From the NCBI RefSeq assembly GCF_964019805.1, contig NZ_OZ026472.1, forward strand, positions 1,054,001-1,118,000: a stretch of DNA of 64,000 nt. Reading direction: 5' to 3'. This DNA comes from Candidatus Lariskella endosymbiont of Epinotia ramella. Lineage in GTDB: Bacteria; Pseudomonadota; Alphaproteobacteria; Rickettsiales; Midichloriaceae. The first letter of the stretch is position 1; every line of letters begins with the position of its first letter. This document shows, in pieces, positions 37,991 through 47,745 of this stretch. Both the position numbers and the translations under genes were made by a program. Under the pieces are notes generated by a model. It did not search any database and was not told where the DNA came from. It saw nothing but the letters and a program-made list of their open reading frames with translations.

Positions 37991-38996
37991 AGTGAATCAT
38001 TTCAAAATTCTGCTCATTAAAATCAAAATAGAATATCTGTGCAGCTAGTCCTTGAAAAAATAAGGTACTATTGCGTGGATAAAACTCTTTCAGTGCTTTA
38101 TTTATCTCCAGCAGATCTTCTCGTGTTAGTGAAATGCCTTTCTCTTTTTCTAATGCTGCGAAAAACCTTTGCTGCACATCCTCATCGCTACATATCGCAC
38201 GAAAAGCTCTATAAGCAATCATCTCTGCTTTTTGGTCATTAGGAATATTTTTATCTCCCCTCACAATGAACTCAACCTGACTAATAAAAGCTTGCACCTC
38301 ATTATCTTTGTGCTCCCTCATAAACTTCACAGCATCCTTCAGAATACCATTTGCCCACAATGCTTTACGTATATCCCCTTGAGCCGTTTGCGCTATTTTT
38401 ATAACTGCAGATTTGAGATCAGGTTTATTCAACGCAAACTTCATTAACCTCTCTACCATCACTAGACGATTTCCATCTCTTTCCATACCATCAGCGACAA
38501 TTTTAGCAAATTCGTTATATTCCACTCTATTCTGGAGGGCTTTTAGCATGGCATTTGTCAAATCTACAATCGAATCTCTTTGCTGCTTACTTAATCCATT
38601 TGTAGTCTTCACAAGGCCTGCCACAAGTTCTTTGTTTGACCCTATAAAGTCTTGAACTTCTCTCTCCGCCACCACTCTTTCTATAACACCAGGCTCACCA
38701 TTTAGTATCAAATTCTTCAAATCTAAAAGCTTATAATTGCTGAAGCAAATCCATATATACTCTATAAATAGCGCTGCTTTATACAAAGCTGATACAAAAA
38801 AATTCGAATCATGACTATAAGCACCGACATAGAACTGCAGAATTCCTTGAAAGCGTTGTTCGTAATTTTTTATGATATATTTAAGCGCTTCGATCCCTTT
38901 CTCGATCCTATTTTCCATTTCTTTTTTTCTAGCCATTTCTTTCTCCTCAGCTTTTTTCATCTTTAAAGCCTTGTAGTTATCCCGTTCTTTACTCAT
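37989..38996 (-). CDS. unknown helical protein, 5' part of IS256-split gene
   Basis: 335 aa. The N-terminus is a strongly charged coiled-coil stretch (KALKMKKAEEKEMARKKEMENRIEKGIEALKYIIKNYEQ, residues about 9-47). A hydrophobic patch follows (FFVSALYKAALFIEYIWICFSNY, about 66-88), then helical sequence rich in charged residues. The stop codon TGA lies at the very edge of IS256 fragment E (37989-37991), so the native C-terminus is lost; it probably continued into the frame at 36444-35614. AGG lies about 8 bases before the ATG. No family recognised. The helical build would suit a secreted effector or a large scaffold, but this is speculation. Confidence 0.6.
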   Translation of the reverse strand: MSKERDNYKALKMKKAEEKEMARKKEMENRIEKGIEALKYIIKNYEQRFQGILQFYVGAYSHDSNFFVSALYKAALFIEYIWICFSNYKLLDLKNLILNGEPGVIERVVAEREVQDFIGSNKELVAGLVKTTNGLSKQQRDSIVDLTNAMLKALQNRVEYNEFAKIVADGMERDGNRLVMVERLMKFALNKPDLKSAVIKIAQTAQGDIRKALWANGILKDAVKFMREHKDNEVQAFISQVEFIVRGDKNIPNDQKAEMIAYRAFRAICSDEDVQQRFFAALEKEKGISLTREDLLEINKALKEFYPRNSTLFFQGLAAQIFYFDFNEQNFEMIH

Positions 38997-39217
38997 ATAA
39001 CGTACCTGTAATCATTTTAAACAAGATCTATGATGTTCATCATATGTTAATATTTTTTTGAAGAAAAGAGGAATTGTTAAAAAAAGATTAAGATTATATT
39101 GAGCATAATCATAGGGATATGAACAACATATATATCCTTCTATTAAGAGTTGAACTTTTAATCTATATGAAATAGCCTGATTATATCTAAGCGTAAGAAT
39201 AAAATGGAGAAGTGAAA

Positions 39218-42200
39218 ATGAAAGGAATATCCAACAACCTAGCTTCGGCTAGCATGGGTGATAATAGGTATAAAACACCACTAGGAAATAAACAAAAAGC
39301 TGAATATCCAACAATTCAAGATTGTATAGATTCAATTGCAGAAAATGTTGATTCAAAATTCTTTGACAAGAACAAGATTACGACTACCGTCTTACAAAAG
39401 ACCAAAAGCACGTATCAGGAGTTAGATAAAAACCAAGAGGACATATCAAAATATAAAGAACAGTTTGATAACTTACAGAAACTCGGCGATAGTACTGCGA
39501 GTCTTTATAAAGTAACGCAGCAATTAAGAGAGTCCGCAAACTCAAAAGAGGATAATGTATTTGCATCCAGAACTATATACGGTAAAGATATAGAAAAATA
39601 TGCAGATATATCTGTACATAGCGCTACAATCCCAGATCTAAAACTTCAAATTAATCAACTAGCCTCTGCACACCAGATAAGCAGCACATCTTCTTTCAGA
39701 AACACTAAAACACCCTTAGTCAAAGAAAATAAAGACCCAGGAGATTCAGCGATTTTCACTCCTGGTACATTCAAAATTGGCATACCTAACTTTCCACATC
39801 TAAGCGCAACATTCAAAAGCAAAGATACAAATATTACAGATACTTCACTTGCACAACATATCAAAGCTGGAGTGTTTTATATTTATGAAAAAGAATCAGG
39901 AAATAACATTGAGATTATTATCAAAGCAGATGACATACTAGAGAAATTGAAGAATAAAATAAATCAATCGCACTCTAATGTTAAAGCGAGTATAATTTCA
40001 GAAAATGGAGAATTTAGATTATTAATACAATCTAAACAGCCAGGACCTCTCAATGCATACGAAATCATTGATAAAAAGAATATACTAAACGACCAATTTA
40101 AAAGCGAAGATCCTGTAAATGGATACAAAAGCTATGCATTAGTAAAACTAGAAGAAGGTAACAACGTAATAACAATATTGGAAAGTATTAATTACCACAG
40201 CAAGGTAACTGGCGTATCTGCAAGCTATATGCGTGTTAACGATGATGAATACAAAATTTTTCTGAAAAATGACTATACAGGCGCAGGAACTATAGTGGAT
40301 CTTTTGGATGAAAGTGGTTGTCTTGGAGATACATTTTCTAGAAACTTTGAATTCAATGGCAGCATCACCAGCAGTGTTGGGTTTGAGTCAAAAGACTCAC
40401 CTGTAGTATACGAATATCACCAAAAACCTGATGTATTCACAGCAGGTTACATCACAATAAATGGAGAGAAAATTTTACTAGAAAAAGGTGATACGCTAAC
40501 TACCGTGCAAGATAAGATAAATAACGTACGCGGATCAACAAACGTGACAGCTGAAATCACTGAAAATCAAGGCGGTGATAATAAGTTCCGAATATCTCTC
40601 ACATACACCGGAACAGCACCAGAAAAAGTCATAAAGATCAAAGATCATTATATGTCGTTAAACAGCGTGTTTCCGTCAATTGATTCAGCAAGTAGCGCCA
40701 AATATATCACAAACGAAGCAACCATAAACCATCCAACAAATGCTATTATAGAACTAAATGGGCAGATCATTCAACGCTCTCATAACACTATCACAGATGT
40801 TTTTAGCAGGGGTGCATTAAAAATAAAGTTAAAAAATACCACTGAATCTCCCATTCACGTCCAAATCATTCCAGATCAAGAGAAAATATGGGATGCTACA
40901 CTAGATTTTGTAACAAAATACAGCACTTTATTGCGTCAAATCTGTAAATACGGATATGATGACTCTCCAAAAGAAGGTCTTGGAGCACTAGCAAGAGACG
41001 ACATACTTAAACAAATATCAAACAATCTTGCAATATCACAACACACAAGATCAATACTAGATAGCATAGGGATATCTTTTGTAACAGAACCTGAACAAAC
41101 AAATGACAAAGGTGAATTTGAACCACAATGTCAAGTTCTTGGTATATACAAGGAAATTTTTCAAAAGGCAATAAATGATGATATCACAAAAATAGAAGAA
41201 CTATTTGCTTTCACACTAAGGTCAACTTCAGAGAATTTTCATACGCCATTGTCATACGAAAGAAAAAATGTAGATTTTGGCAGATTAATAGTTGATTCAA
41301 TCGACTATGAAGTAGACTTCAACAAATTGGAAGTCATATCGTCACAGAGCAAATTCGTCGCAAGCAAAGATATCGCGGTTGTGAAAAAAGACGGAAACAT
41401 AATAATTAACAATCGCAATATAAAGCTCTCTGAAGGAGATTCTCTTGCTACACTTGCCGAGAAAATTAACAAAGTGTTTCCCAAAAGTAAAAACCCAATA
41501 GGTAAAAATAATGAAGCTCAAGCAGAAATTGAAGCAAAAATTATAGGATCAGATGGTTATAACGCAATTTTACTCGAGCTAAATCAGCACCAAGATCTTG
41601 AAATTGTAGACTATGACAACATACTTGGAGACCTTTTTAAAGCTGAGTTACCATCATTTGAAAGCATATTATTCGATGATGAAAACGCAGCAGCAGTTAA
41701 CAAGCCAGAAGAAAATAACTTAAACCTATTAAAAGAAGGAACATTTAAAATAAACGACCAGCAAATTCAAGTCTCACCAGGTGACACGTGGAAAGATATA
41801 GTACAAAAAATAAACGACCTCAATATCGATGGCATAACTGCAGAAATTGTACCAAACGCTCATAGATATCAACTAAAGATCCAGCAACTTGACAATCTTG
41901 ATACAAAGCTTCGTATACATGATTTTCATGAAGTTACTAAAGGTGTAATCCATGCCGCAAATACAAATCTTAAGACTAAGTTCCCGTCATATGAAAGCAA
42001 GTCATTCCATAAGGATGCAATTGCAGTTAACAAGCCAAAAGAAAATTATCCTGATCTATTAAAAGAAGGAACATTTAAAATAAACAACAAGGATATTCGA
42101 GTCTCACAAGGTGATACATGGCAAGATATAGCGCAAAAAATAAATAATCTTAATCTCAATGGTATCACTGCCGAAATTATACCAAACACTAATAGATATA

Positions 42201-43162
42201 AGCTACAAATCAAGCAAGATAATCCTAATACAATGCTCTGGATCCAAGATCATGATAAAATTACTAAAGGTATAATCACTCAAGGTTTTAAGGACCAGTT
42301 AACATTATTTGAAAGCATATCATTCTATAAAGATGCAGTTGCAGTTAACAAGCCAGGAGAAAATAATTTAAAGCTATTGAAAGAAGGAATATTTCAAATA
42401 AACAACAATGATATTCAAGTCTCACAAGGTGATACATGGCAAAATATAGTGGAAAAAATAAATAACCTTAAGATCGATGGCATCACGATCGAAATTGTAC
42501 CAGAAACTTCTCAATACAAGCTACAAATACAGAAAGACAAGCCCAATACAAAGCTTGAGATACAAGATAATGATGAAGTGATTAAAGGTGCAATCACTCC
42601 AGTAGAAAATATGAACGACGATAAAGCAAAGCTTTTTTTTGACACAACAAGAGTCGCAACAGCAAAAGTAAATACCGCTGCAGATGTAATTCAAAAAAAT
42701 ACTCTTTTTAAAATAACACGCCTACAGTCAAGGCCAGATAAGCAACTAGCTACGATCGACATTTTTAACCCAGCTAACCAACCTCAAAATTACATACAAT
42801 GCCAAGTCTCTTACATCAATTTTGCCGAGCAATTGCATAGTGCTAACGATGCAAAGTCCTATAGAAAAATAAAAGATCACGCTAATGTAAAGATACAGCA
42901 GGGAATTATAGATAAAATCGCAGTAAAAATTAAAGATTATTCCAATTTGCAATTTATAGCAAAAGACAATATAATATCAAATAAAATGCAACAGCTTCAG
43001 AAAAAGATCTCCGAATCAGAAACAAAACAACAAAAATTAGAAAAAGAAGCTGATAAAAAATGCAAAGAGGTGATGGTTTATATCAAACAACAAGAAACAA
43101 CATATGAAATGAATAAGAAGATGAATAAAAAGCTTTGGGGAAATTCCAAAGATGAATTATAA
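39218..43162 (+). CDS. fliD: outsized FliD-like flagellar cap protein
   Basis: 1314 aa, two to three times the usual FliD length. The N-terminal part fits FliD/HAP2 (YKEQFDNLQKLGDSTASLYKVTQQLRE, then FASRTIYGKDIEKYADISVHSATIPDLKLQINQLASAHQ). The C-terminal FliD coiled coil is present (NKMQQLQKKISESETKQQKLEKEADKKCKEVM...NKKMNKKLW). Between them are at least five Flagellin_IN-like units (core GTFKINxxxIxVSxGDTWxxIxxKIN followed by GITAEI). The last three form tandem repeats of 110 and 106 residues starting near 41726, 42056 and 42374. GGAGA at 39206-39210 selects the ATG at 39218 rather than the GTG at 39212. The protein should cap the filament and guide flagellin folding; the repeats may extend the exposed part. 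It is followed by a FliS-like gene. Confidence 0.8.
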   Translation: MKGISNNLASASMGDNRYKTPLGNKQKAEYPTIQDCIDSIAENVDSKFFDKNKITTTVLQKTKSTYQELDKNQEDISKYKEQFDNLQKLGDSTASLYKVTQQLRESANSKEDNVFASRTIYGKDIEKYADISVHSATIPDLKLQINQLASAHQISSTSSFRNTKTPLVKENKDPGDSAIFTPGTFKIGIPNFPHLSATFKSKDTNITDTSLAQHIKAGVFYIYEKESGNNIEIIIKADDILEKLKNKINQSHSNVKASIISENGEFRLLIQSKQPGPLNAYEIIDKKNILNDQFKSEDPVNGYKSYALVKLEEGNNVITILESINYHSKVTGVSASYMRVNDDEYKIFLKNDYTGAGTIVDLLDESGCLGDTFSRNFEFNGSITSSVGFESKDSPVVYEYHQKPDVFTAGYITINGEKILLEKGDTLTTVQDKINNVRGSTNVTAEITENQGGDNKFRISLTYTGTAPEKVIKIKDHYMSLNSVFPSIDSASSAKYITNEATINHPTNAIIELNGQIIQRSHNTITDVFSRGALKIKLKNTTESPIHVQIIPDQEKIWDATLDFVTKYSTLLRQICKYGYDDSPKEGLGALARDDILKQISNNLAISQHTRSILDSIGISFVTEPEQTNDKGEFEPQCQVLGIYKEIFQKAINDDITKIEELFAFTLRSTSENFHTPLSYERKNVDFGRLIVDSIDYEVDFNKLEVISSQSKFVASKDIAVVKKDGNIIINNRNIKLSEGDSLATLAEKINKVFPKSKNPIGKNNEAQAEIEAKIIGSDGYNAILLELNQHQDLEIVDYDNILGDLFKAELPSFESILFDDENAAAVNKPEENNLNLLKEGTFKINDQQIQVSPGDTWKDIVQKINDLNIDGITAEIVPNAHRYQLKIQQLDNLDTKLRIHDFHEVTKGVIHAANTNLKTKFPSYESKSFHKDAIAVNKPKENYPDLLKEGTFKINNKDIRVSQGDTWQDIAQKINNLNLNGITAEIIPNTNRYKLQIKQDNPNTMLWIQDHDKITKGIITQGFKDQLTLFESISFYKDAVAVNKPGENNLKLLKEGIFQINNNDIQVSQGDTWQNIVEKINNLKIDGITIEIVPETSQYKLQIQKDKPNTKLEIQDNDEVIKGAITPVENMNDDKAKLFFDTTRVATAKVNTAADVIQKNTLFKITRLQSRPDKQLATIDIFNPANQPQNYIQCQVSYINFAEQLHSANDAKSYRKIKDHANVKIQQGIIDKIAVKIKDYSNLQFIAKDNIISNKMQQLQKKISESETKQQKLEKEADKKCKEVMVYIKQQETTYEMNKKMNKKLWGNSKDEL

Positions 43163-43461
43163 AGCTAAATAGAGGATCAAAACACTGTATTAGGCATTGG
43201 TCACAAAGTGCTTATGTGATGACTTTGAGTACATGATTTTTCAGCGTACAAGTTAATTGCCACGCCTAATACTTGTGTATATAATTTATAAAGATAATGA
43301 ACGAAGTAATACTTAAAAATCAGGCAAAAAAGACTTGCATAAGTAACTTGGTTAACAAGATATAATACGAAATTTGCAGAATTTTATGCACTTAATAAAT
43401 TTTAACTAAGCACTACATTCCTTATCGCTATAAAAATACAAAGTCATGTAGGAGAAATCAG
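43163..43461. other. intergenic, with AATCAGGC repeat
   Basis: About 300 bases between the FliD-like and FliS-like genes. A dispersed-repeat copy occupies 43231-43350 (ACATGATTTTTCAG ... AGTAATACTTAAAAATCAGG ... GACTTGCATAAG). No terminator seen. Confidence 0.5.
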
Positions 43462-44004
43462 ATGCAACATGAATATGATCATCATGCTCTTTATTTACTA
43501 AATGATATAAGACATACAAATAATGAGCAGACTAACAAAATAAAACATGACAATAGCAACTTAACAAACCAATACCTTTCATTCGGTGCAAGTAAAGAAG
43601 AGGCATTAGATTTCTATATACAAGCTTTCGAATATATAATCAGAAGAATAAAACGCGCAGAAGAATCACTAGCCAAATCCATCAGTGGCGTTGTCTCTGG
43701 ATTAGAACAAACAATAGAATTTACGACGCACCTAACGGAGTTGAATAAGGTACTAAATCTTTTGATACTTGAACTTGAAAAGATAGAATCAGAGAAGAGC
43801 CGTGCGGCATTACAACAATTCTATCGCTGGTTTTGGGCAATAAGACATCTATCAAGCGTCTTTTTAATAGATAAAGATATAAAATGCAAAGAAAAAATAG
43901 AATCAATAGCAAAAGCCGCTCTGCTCGCCCTAACTCAACACAAAAACGCCAATTTACCCAAAATCAAGGAGCAAATTCTCAACTTCGATAATATAATGGC
44001 ATAA
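43462..44004 (+). CDS. FliS-like flagellar export chaperone (divergent)
   Basis: 180 aa. The central region EALDFYIQAFEYIIRRIKRAEESLAKSISGVVSGLEQTIEFTTHLTELNKVLNLLILELEKIESEKSRAALQQFYRWFWAIRHLSSVFLIDKD follows the FliS layout: a helix I block ending in A..I..AK.., then II.EL...L......L..LY.W....L..A.......E. The N-terminal 50 residues (several His and Asn) are an extension; FliS is usually about 130 aa. AGGAGA lies 7 bases before the ATG. Position immediately downstream of fliD, as in the widespread fliD-fliS pair, supports the call. FliS binds flagellin and prevents premature polymerisation. Similarity is weak, so a different four-helix protein remains possible. Confidence 0.55.
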   Translation: MQHEYDHHALYLLNDIRHTNNEQTNKIKHDNSNLTNQYLSFGASKEEALDFYIQAFEYIIRRIKRAEESLAKSISGVVSGLEQTIEFTTHLTELNKVLNLLILELEKIESEKSRAALQQFYRWFWAIRHLSSVFLIDKDIKCKEKIESIAKAALLALTQHKNANLPKIKEQILNFDNIMA

Positions 44005-44260
44005 GTATCGAAATCTTAAAAAAAATACCGAAGTAATAAAATAGAAATAATAGTGAATAGCACGAAATTCTGCTATATTTCTTGCTTATGCATCTGCACG
44101 TATACATCAACTCAAGCAGAATATTAAAGCTTATGTTGATTTAATTTCATTTTCAATTCACAATCTCTACTTAGAGTGGAGATTCTCTCGGAAGCGGATA
44201 ATCTCAAGTAAAGGTTTTGATGTATATAATGAAACGCAGCATTATTTCTTTGGAGAGTTT

Positions 44261-46360
44261 ATGGAAGATTTATTGCAAAAGCAATATATGAAATTGCGTA
44301 AGCAACGGCGAGTTGCTGCAAAAGCTTACTTTGCTGAGCAGTTTACAAATCAAGATATACCAACTAGCAAAGTTGTGGACCAGATAGCTGATTTCATAAT
44401 CAACATCAATCAACCGATGAAAGCAATCAATAATCATTTTATCGATGCATATTCTGCTCAAAAACATGGAGATCAATCTCCAAATTATTACGCAATAGTT
44501 TTTAAAGATCTCAATGTACCAATTCGTATCGCTGAAATTTTTCTATTAAAGCAACACAAGATTCCTAACCTTCTATTACCAGAAGCAATTGGGCTTACAG
44601 AAATTAGTACAGATAAAGCAAAAAAACTTGTCGTCATATTTCGAGTTCCATCTGGAACACCACTAAGCAAATTATTAAAAACTGGCACTATCTTTAGTGA
44701 TAATTTCATTATTAATAAGATTGCTAAGGAAACATCAGTAACACTATCTGAACTACACAAGCTTGGGATAATGCATGGCAACATTAATATCAACAATATT
44801 CTTGTTGATGAAAACCAAAACATTACAATTTCAGAGTGTATATCTTCTATATGTGGCTTCTATCAAGAAGCATTTTATGAGACACCTAGTAGAGCAATAT
44901 GCAATAAAAGTGCAAAAAGCTTAGACGATTTCCAAGCGGACTACTATGCACTAGGCATGACAATCTTTGCAACATATGCAAAGGAGATAAACTCTTCATA
45001 TGAATCAAGTTATATAATACAATCCAAGCTACACGGCGGAACGTATAATTTCCTAAATCAACTTTGCATAATTACAGGCAAACTAAGCTATCTAATACAA
45101 GGGCTTGTGCATGACGAACCTATGCTACGCTGGCAATATGAACAACTAAAAGAGGCAATAGATTCGAAGCAGTATGATATAGAAAGGCTAAATGATGGGC
45201 TATTATTCCAAAAACCAATCAAATTTAATGAAGAAGAATATTACTCAAGAGCATCTCTAGCATTTGCTATGTATCAGAACTGGAATGCAGCACTTAAATT
45301 AATAAAGAGTGGTCAGATAAACGAGTGGTTATTGTCAAATGGTGTAGATATATCAAACCTATTTGCAGTGATTGATAATGCAAGAATACAACATTCAACT
45401 CTTAACGAAGATTGCTGTTTTCCATATAATCTCAAGCTTACGCTTGTGCTTTGTATATTAGATCCAACTGGACCAATAAGGCTTAAAGAACTTGCATTCT
45501 ACTTGCGTGAGATGCCAAACCTTATAGCAATATCGTACAACAGTGATCAAAGATATATGAAGATATTGTATTGCATAATGCTTACAGATTTCTTTAAAGT
45601 TCTTGATGTGATATATAGTGTGCCAGGAAGCATATATACATCTACAGACTTTGATTCAATAAGCAACTGGACACAATATTTATTAATGGATACGATTGGC
45701 TTTGGCCATACTAGGTGCTTATATGAAATGAGTCCTTACATGCCATGCAAATTCTTTTTAGATCGTGGAGATGTAATATGGAACGTAGCATCTTTAATGA
45801 ATAAATTTGAAAATTCAAATATTAGTATATCAAAAGCATCAGTAAATGAGGATGTTATAGCATTTATGAGTGCAAAACTAGGAATTAAAAAAAAGATATC
45901 TTTCGAAGAATTCAGTGACTTTCCAATTTTAAGTTCAAGTAGTGAAGTAATGTTTCTTGCACTCTGTGCAAAAGCCCAAAAGAAGCATGATATAAAAAAA
46001 TTGCCAATGCTTTGTCAACAATTTGCAATGTATATACAAGATATTACACCCAACCTACTTAAAGGCTCAACAGCACAATATAAATTATCTAACGCCGTAA
46101 AAAATAGTAGCAAGTATGGCATATGTGAATACTTACTACGTATTATAACCAGAACACAATATTTTAAGAAAGATGCTAGAGAATATCGCAATGCCTTATC
46201 GAATTATGAGCAGTTGAAGAGTAAATATGAAGCATATAAAGCGCAACATCAAAATAACTCTGGAGCATATTTGTATGGCATAGATATAGTAATGCGAATT
46301 GGTTACATAGCTTTCATAATCTCATTACTTATGGTAATTTTGGAAGCAATGAAACTATAA
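44261..46360 (+). CDS. membrane-anchored protein-kinase-like protein (predicted pseudokinase)
   Basis: 699 aa. Residues about 75-330 resemble a serine/threonine kinase domain. The catalytic loop region reads LSELHKLGIMHGNININNILVDENQNITISECISS (HRDxxxxN becomes HGNININ at 172-178; DFG becomes SEC at 191-193), followed by DDFQADYYALGMTIFATY. The catalytic aspartate and the metal-binding DFG aspartate are both absent, so phosphotransfer is unlikely. The remaining 350 residues are helical, and the protein ends with a membrane helix (MRIGYIAFIISLLMVILEAMKL). Similar kinase-like proteins with a C-terminal anchor occur across alphaproteobacteria. GGAG lies 5 bases before the ATG. Role unknown; a scaffold or regulator at the inner membrane is likely. 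Confidence 0.65.
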   Translation: MEDLLQKQYMKLRKQRRVAAKAYFAEQFTNQDIPTSKVVDQIADFIININQPMKAINNHFIDAYSAQKHGDQSPNYYAIVFKDLNVPIRIAEIFLLKQHKIPNLLLPEAIGLTEISTDKAKKLVVIFRVPSGTPLSKLLKTGTIFSDNFIINKIAKETSVTLSELHKLGIMHGNININNILVDENQNITISECISSICGFYQEAFYETPSRAICNKSAKSLDDFQADYYALGMTIFATYAKEINSSYESSYIIQSKLHGGTYNFLNQLCIITGKLSYLIQGLVHDEPMLRWQYEQLKEAIDSKQYDIERLNDGLLFQKPIKFNEEEYYSRASLAFAMYQNWNAALKLIKSGQINEWLLSNGVDISNLFAVIDNARIQHSTLNEDCCFPYNLKLTLVLCILDPTGPIRLKELAFYLREMPNLIAISYNSDQRYMKILYCIMLTDFFKVLDVIYSVPGSIYTSTDFDSISNWTQYLLMDTIGFGHTRCLYEMSPYMPCKFFLDRGDVIWNVASLMNKFENSNISISKASVNEDVIAFMSAKLGIKKKISFEEFSDFPILSSSSEVMFLALCAKAQKKHDIKKLPMLCQQFAMYIQDITPNLLKGSTAQYKLSNAVKNSSKYGICEYLLRIITRTQYFKKDAREYRNALSNYEQLKSKYEAYKAQHQNNSGAYLYGIDIVMRIGYIAFIISLLMVILEAMKL

Positions 46361-46414
46361 AATACTTGTTCTACTTTTTAAGGATTACAACAGGTATGTC
46401 TCTTAGCAAGTATG

Positions 46415-46763
46415 TACGTCAAAAATCTATTTGCCAGTCCATCCGCCAAAAGTATGCTGTAGCTTTTGAAATGCCTTGGTATAACTTTATATTGTGTGTT
46501 TTGTTGCTCAGCTGATGGTATCTGTGTCAATTTATTGTGATTTTTATGGCAGAATGTAAAAAATGTCTGTAAGGATGTGCCGCAAACACTGCTTTCACAA
46601 AATCCGTAAGTTTTTGCGCTTATTATAACATTTTCTTACGGATTTAAACACTATTTTGAAACTCTAACCAGCATTTACACCACTTCTGAGACTTTCTGGT
46701 GCACGTACTAGTTACAAAAATTGTAGAATTAATTATAAATTTTATATTTAGACGGATAGACTA
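46415..46763. repeat. palindromic repeat split by a MITE
   Basis: 46415-46436 (TACGTCAAAAATCTATTTGC) and 46735-46763 (AAATTTTATATTTAGACGG then ATAGACTA) are the two halves of the palindromic repeat family. The 272-bp IS5-A derivative at 46437-46708 sits between them, so this is a nested insertion. Confidence 0.5.
46437..46708 (-). mobile_element. 272-bp MITE derived from IS5-A
   Basis: The left end GTCCATCCGCCAAAAGTATG equals the complement of the IS5-A right end. 46437-46578 matches 10571-10712 inverted (with AAATGCCTTGGTATAACTTT and ATTGTGTGTTTTGTTGCTC). 46600-46708 matches 9069-9175 inverted, including the CTTACGGATTT hairpin and the end GTGCACGTAC. The whole transposase (about 1.4 kb) is missing. 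It can be moved only in trans. Confidence 0.72.
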
Positions 46764-46765
46764 CT

Positions 46766-47344
46766 TCAATTCAAAAATGCACCATAAAGATTCTCTTTTC
46801 TAATCCATCCTCTATAGATTCTTTCTACTTCGATATAACACCATTCATCTTGACACTTTTTTAGCATAGCAACCACTCCAAATTCAACACGTACTACAGG
46901 GTATGAATCTTCATTCGGAAAATTAAATATAATCGCTTCATTTTTTGGAACACTATATGGCAATATTTTCTTGATATCATTACCTTTTATAACCACATTA
47001 GACCGACCAGATATCAAGCTTTTGTGCACCCAACCTTCAACATCATTCAAATCTCTCAGCAATCTCCAATGCTCAAATTCAGCAACGACCTTCATTGGAT
47101 ATCCAGTACATCTATAGATATAACGTATTGGATATTGCATCCCAGGACCTGCCCTAAGATTTATCTCATTTGATTTAAGCGAAACATATCTTGGAATAGG
47201 CAGGCCTGTAACTTGACCTGTTTTTACACCAAGATCTACAGCACAGAATGCAACGCTATGAGTGTGACAAATAAGTGCATATGTAAAAATATAAAATAAC
47301 AGTACTTGAAGGTTTATTAGTTTTATCGATAAAGACCTATGCAT
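46766..47344 (-). CDS. SH3-domain periplasmic protein
   Basis: 192 aa with an N-terminal signal or anchor sequence (KLINLQVLLFYIFTYALICHTHS, about residues 8-30). Two bacterial SH3 (SH3_4 type) units follow. The first reads PIPRYVSLKSNEINLRAGPGMQYPIRYIYRCTGYPMKVVAEFEHWRLLRDLNDVEGWVHKSLIS with the typical NLRxGPG motif, the second VRVEFGVVAMLKKCQDEWCYIEVERIYRGWIRKENLYG. Such alphaproteobacterial proteins bind cell-wall peptides. It stands alone, with non-coding DNA on both sides. Confidence 0.85.
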   Translation of the reverse strand: MHRSLSIKLINLQVLLFYIFTYALICHTHSVAFCAVDLGVKTGQVTGLPIPRYVSLKSNEINLRAGPGMQYPIRYIYRCTGYPMKVVAEFEHWRLLRDLNDVEGWVHKSLISGRSNVVIKGNDIKKILPYSVPKNEAIIFNFPNEDSYPVVRVEFGVVAMLKKCQDEWCYIEVERIYRGWIRKENLYGAFLN

Positions 47345-47745
47345 AATTGTTAGTCCATCCGTTAAATTAACAAATTTTATTTGAGTGCATTAATCAAAAT
47401 CACATTAAGCTATATCTTCCATACCATGCAAGCAAAGAGCTCAAGGCAAAATAGAGGAGCAAATGCAAAGCCTTTTGAGAGAGCATAGCACTCTAAAGCG
47501 ATGTCTTTTTAGAATTTGTTCAGAGCATGGCAAGCCCAAAGATTGAGTTATTTCAACCCATAATTACGCAGAGGTCTCTGATAATACAGCGTAAAAATTT
47601 ATACTATTTCTTCATATAGAGCAAAATGATTAGTGTATAAAATATACAGCACTAATTTCCAATTATAATCGAGCATAATCATAGGAGTGGATTGATACCT
47701 CAACTCTTTCTTTCATCTTATAAATGAAGAACTGATACTAATTTC
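47345..47745. other. intergenic region downstream of bioA
   Basis: 400 bases. A lone TTAGTCCATCCGTTAAATT (about 47350) resembles a half arm of the palindromic repeat. Otherwise nothing recognised. Confidence 0.4.
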
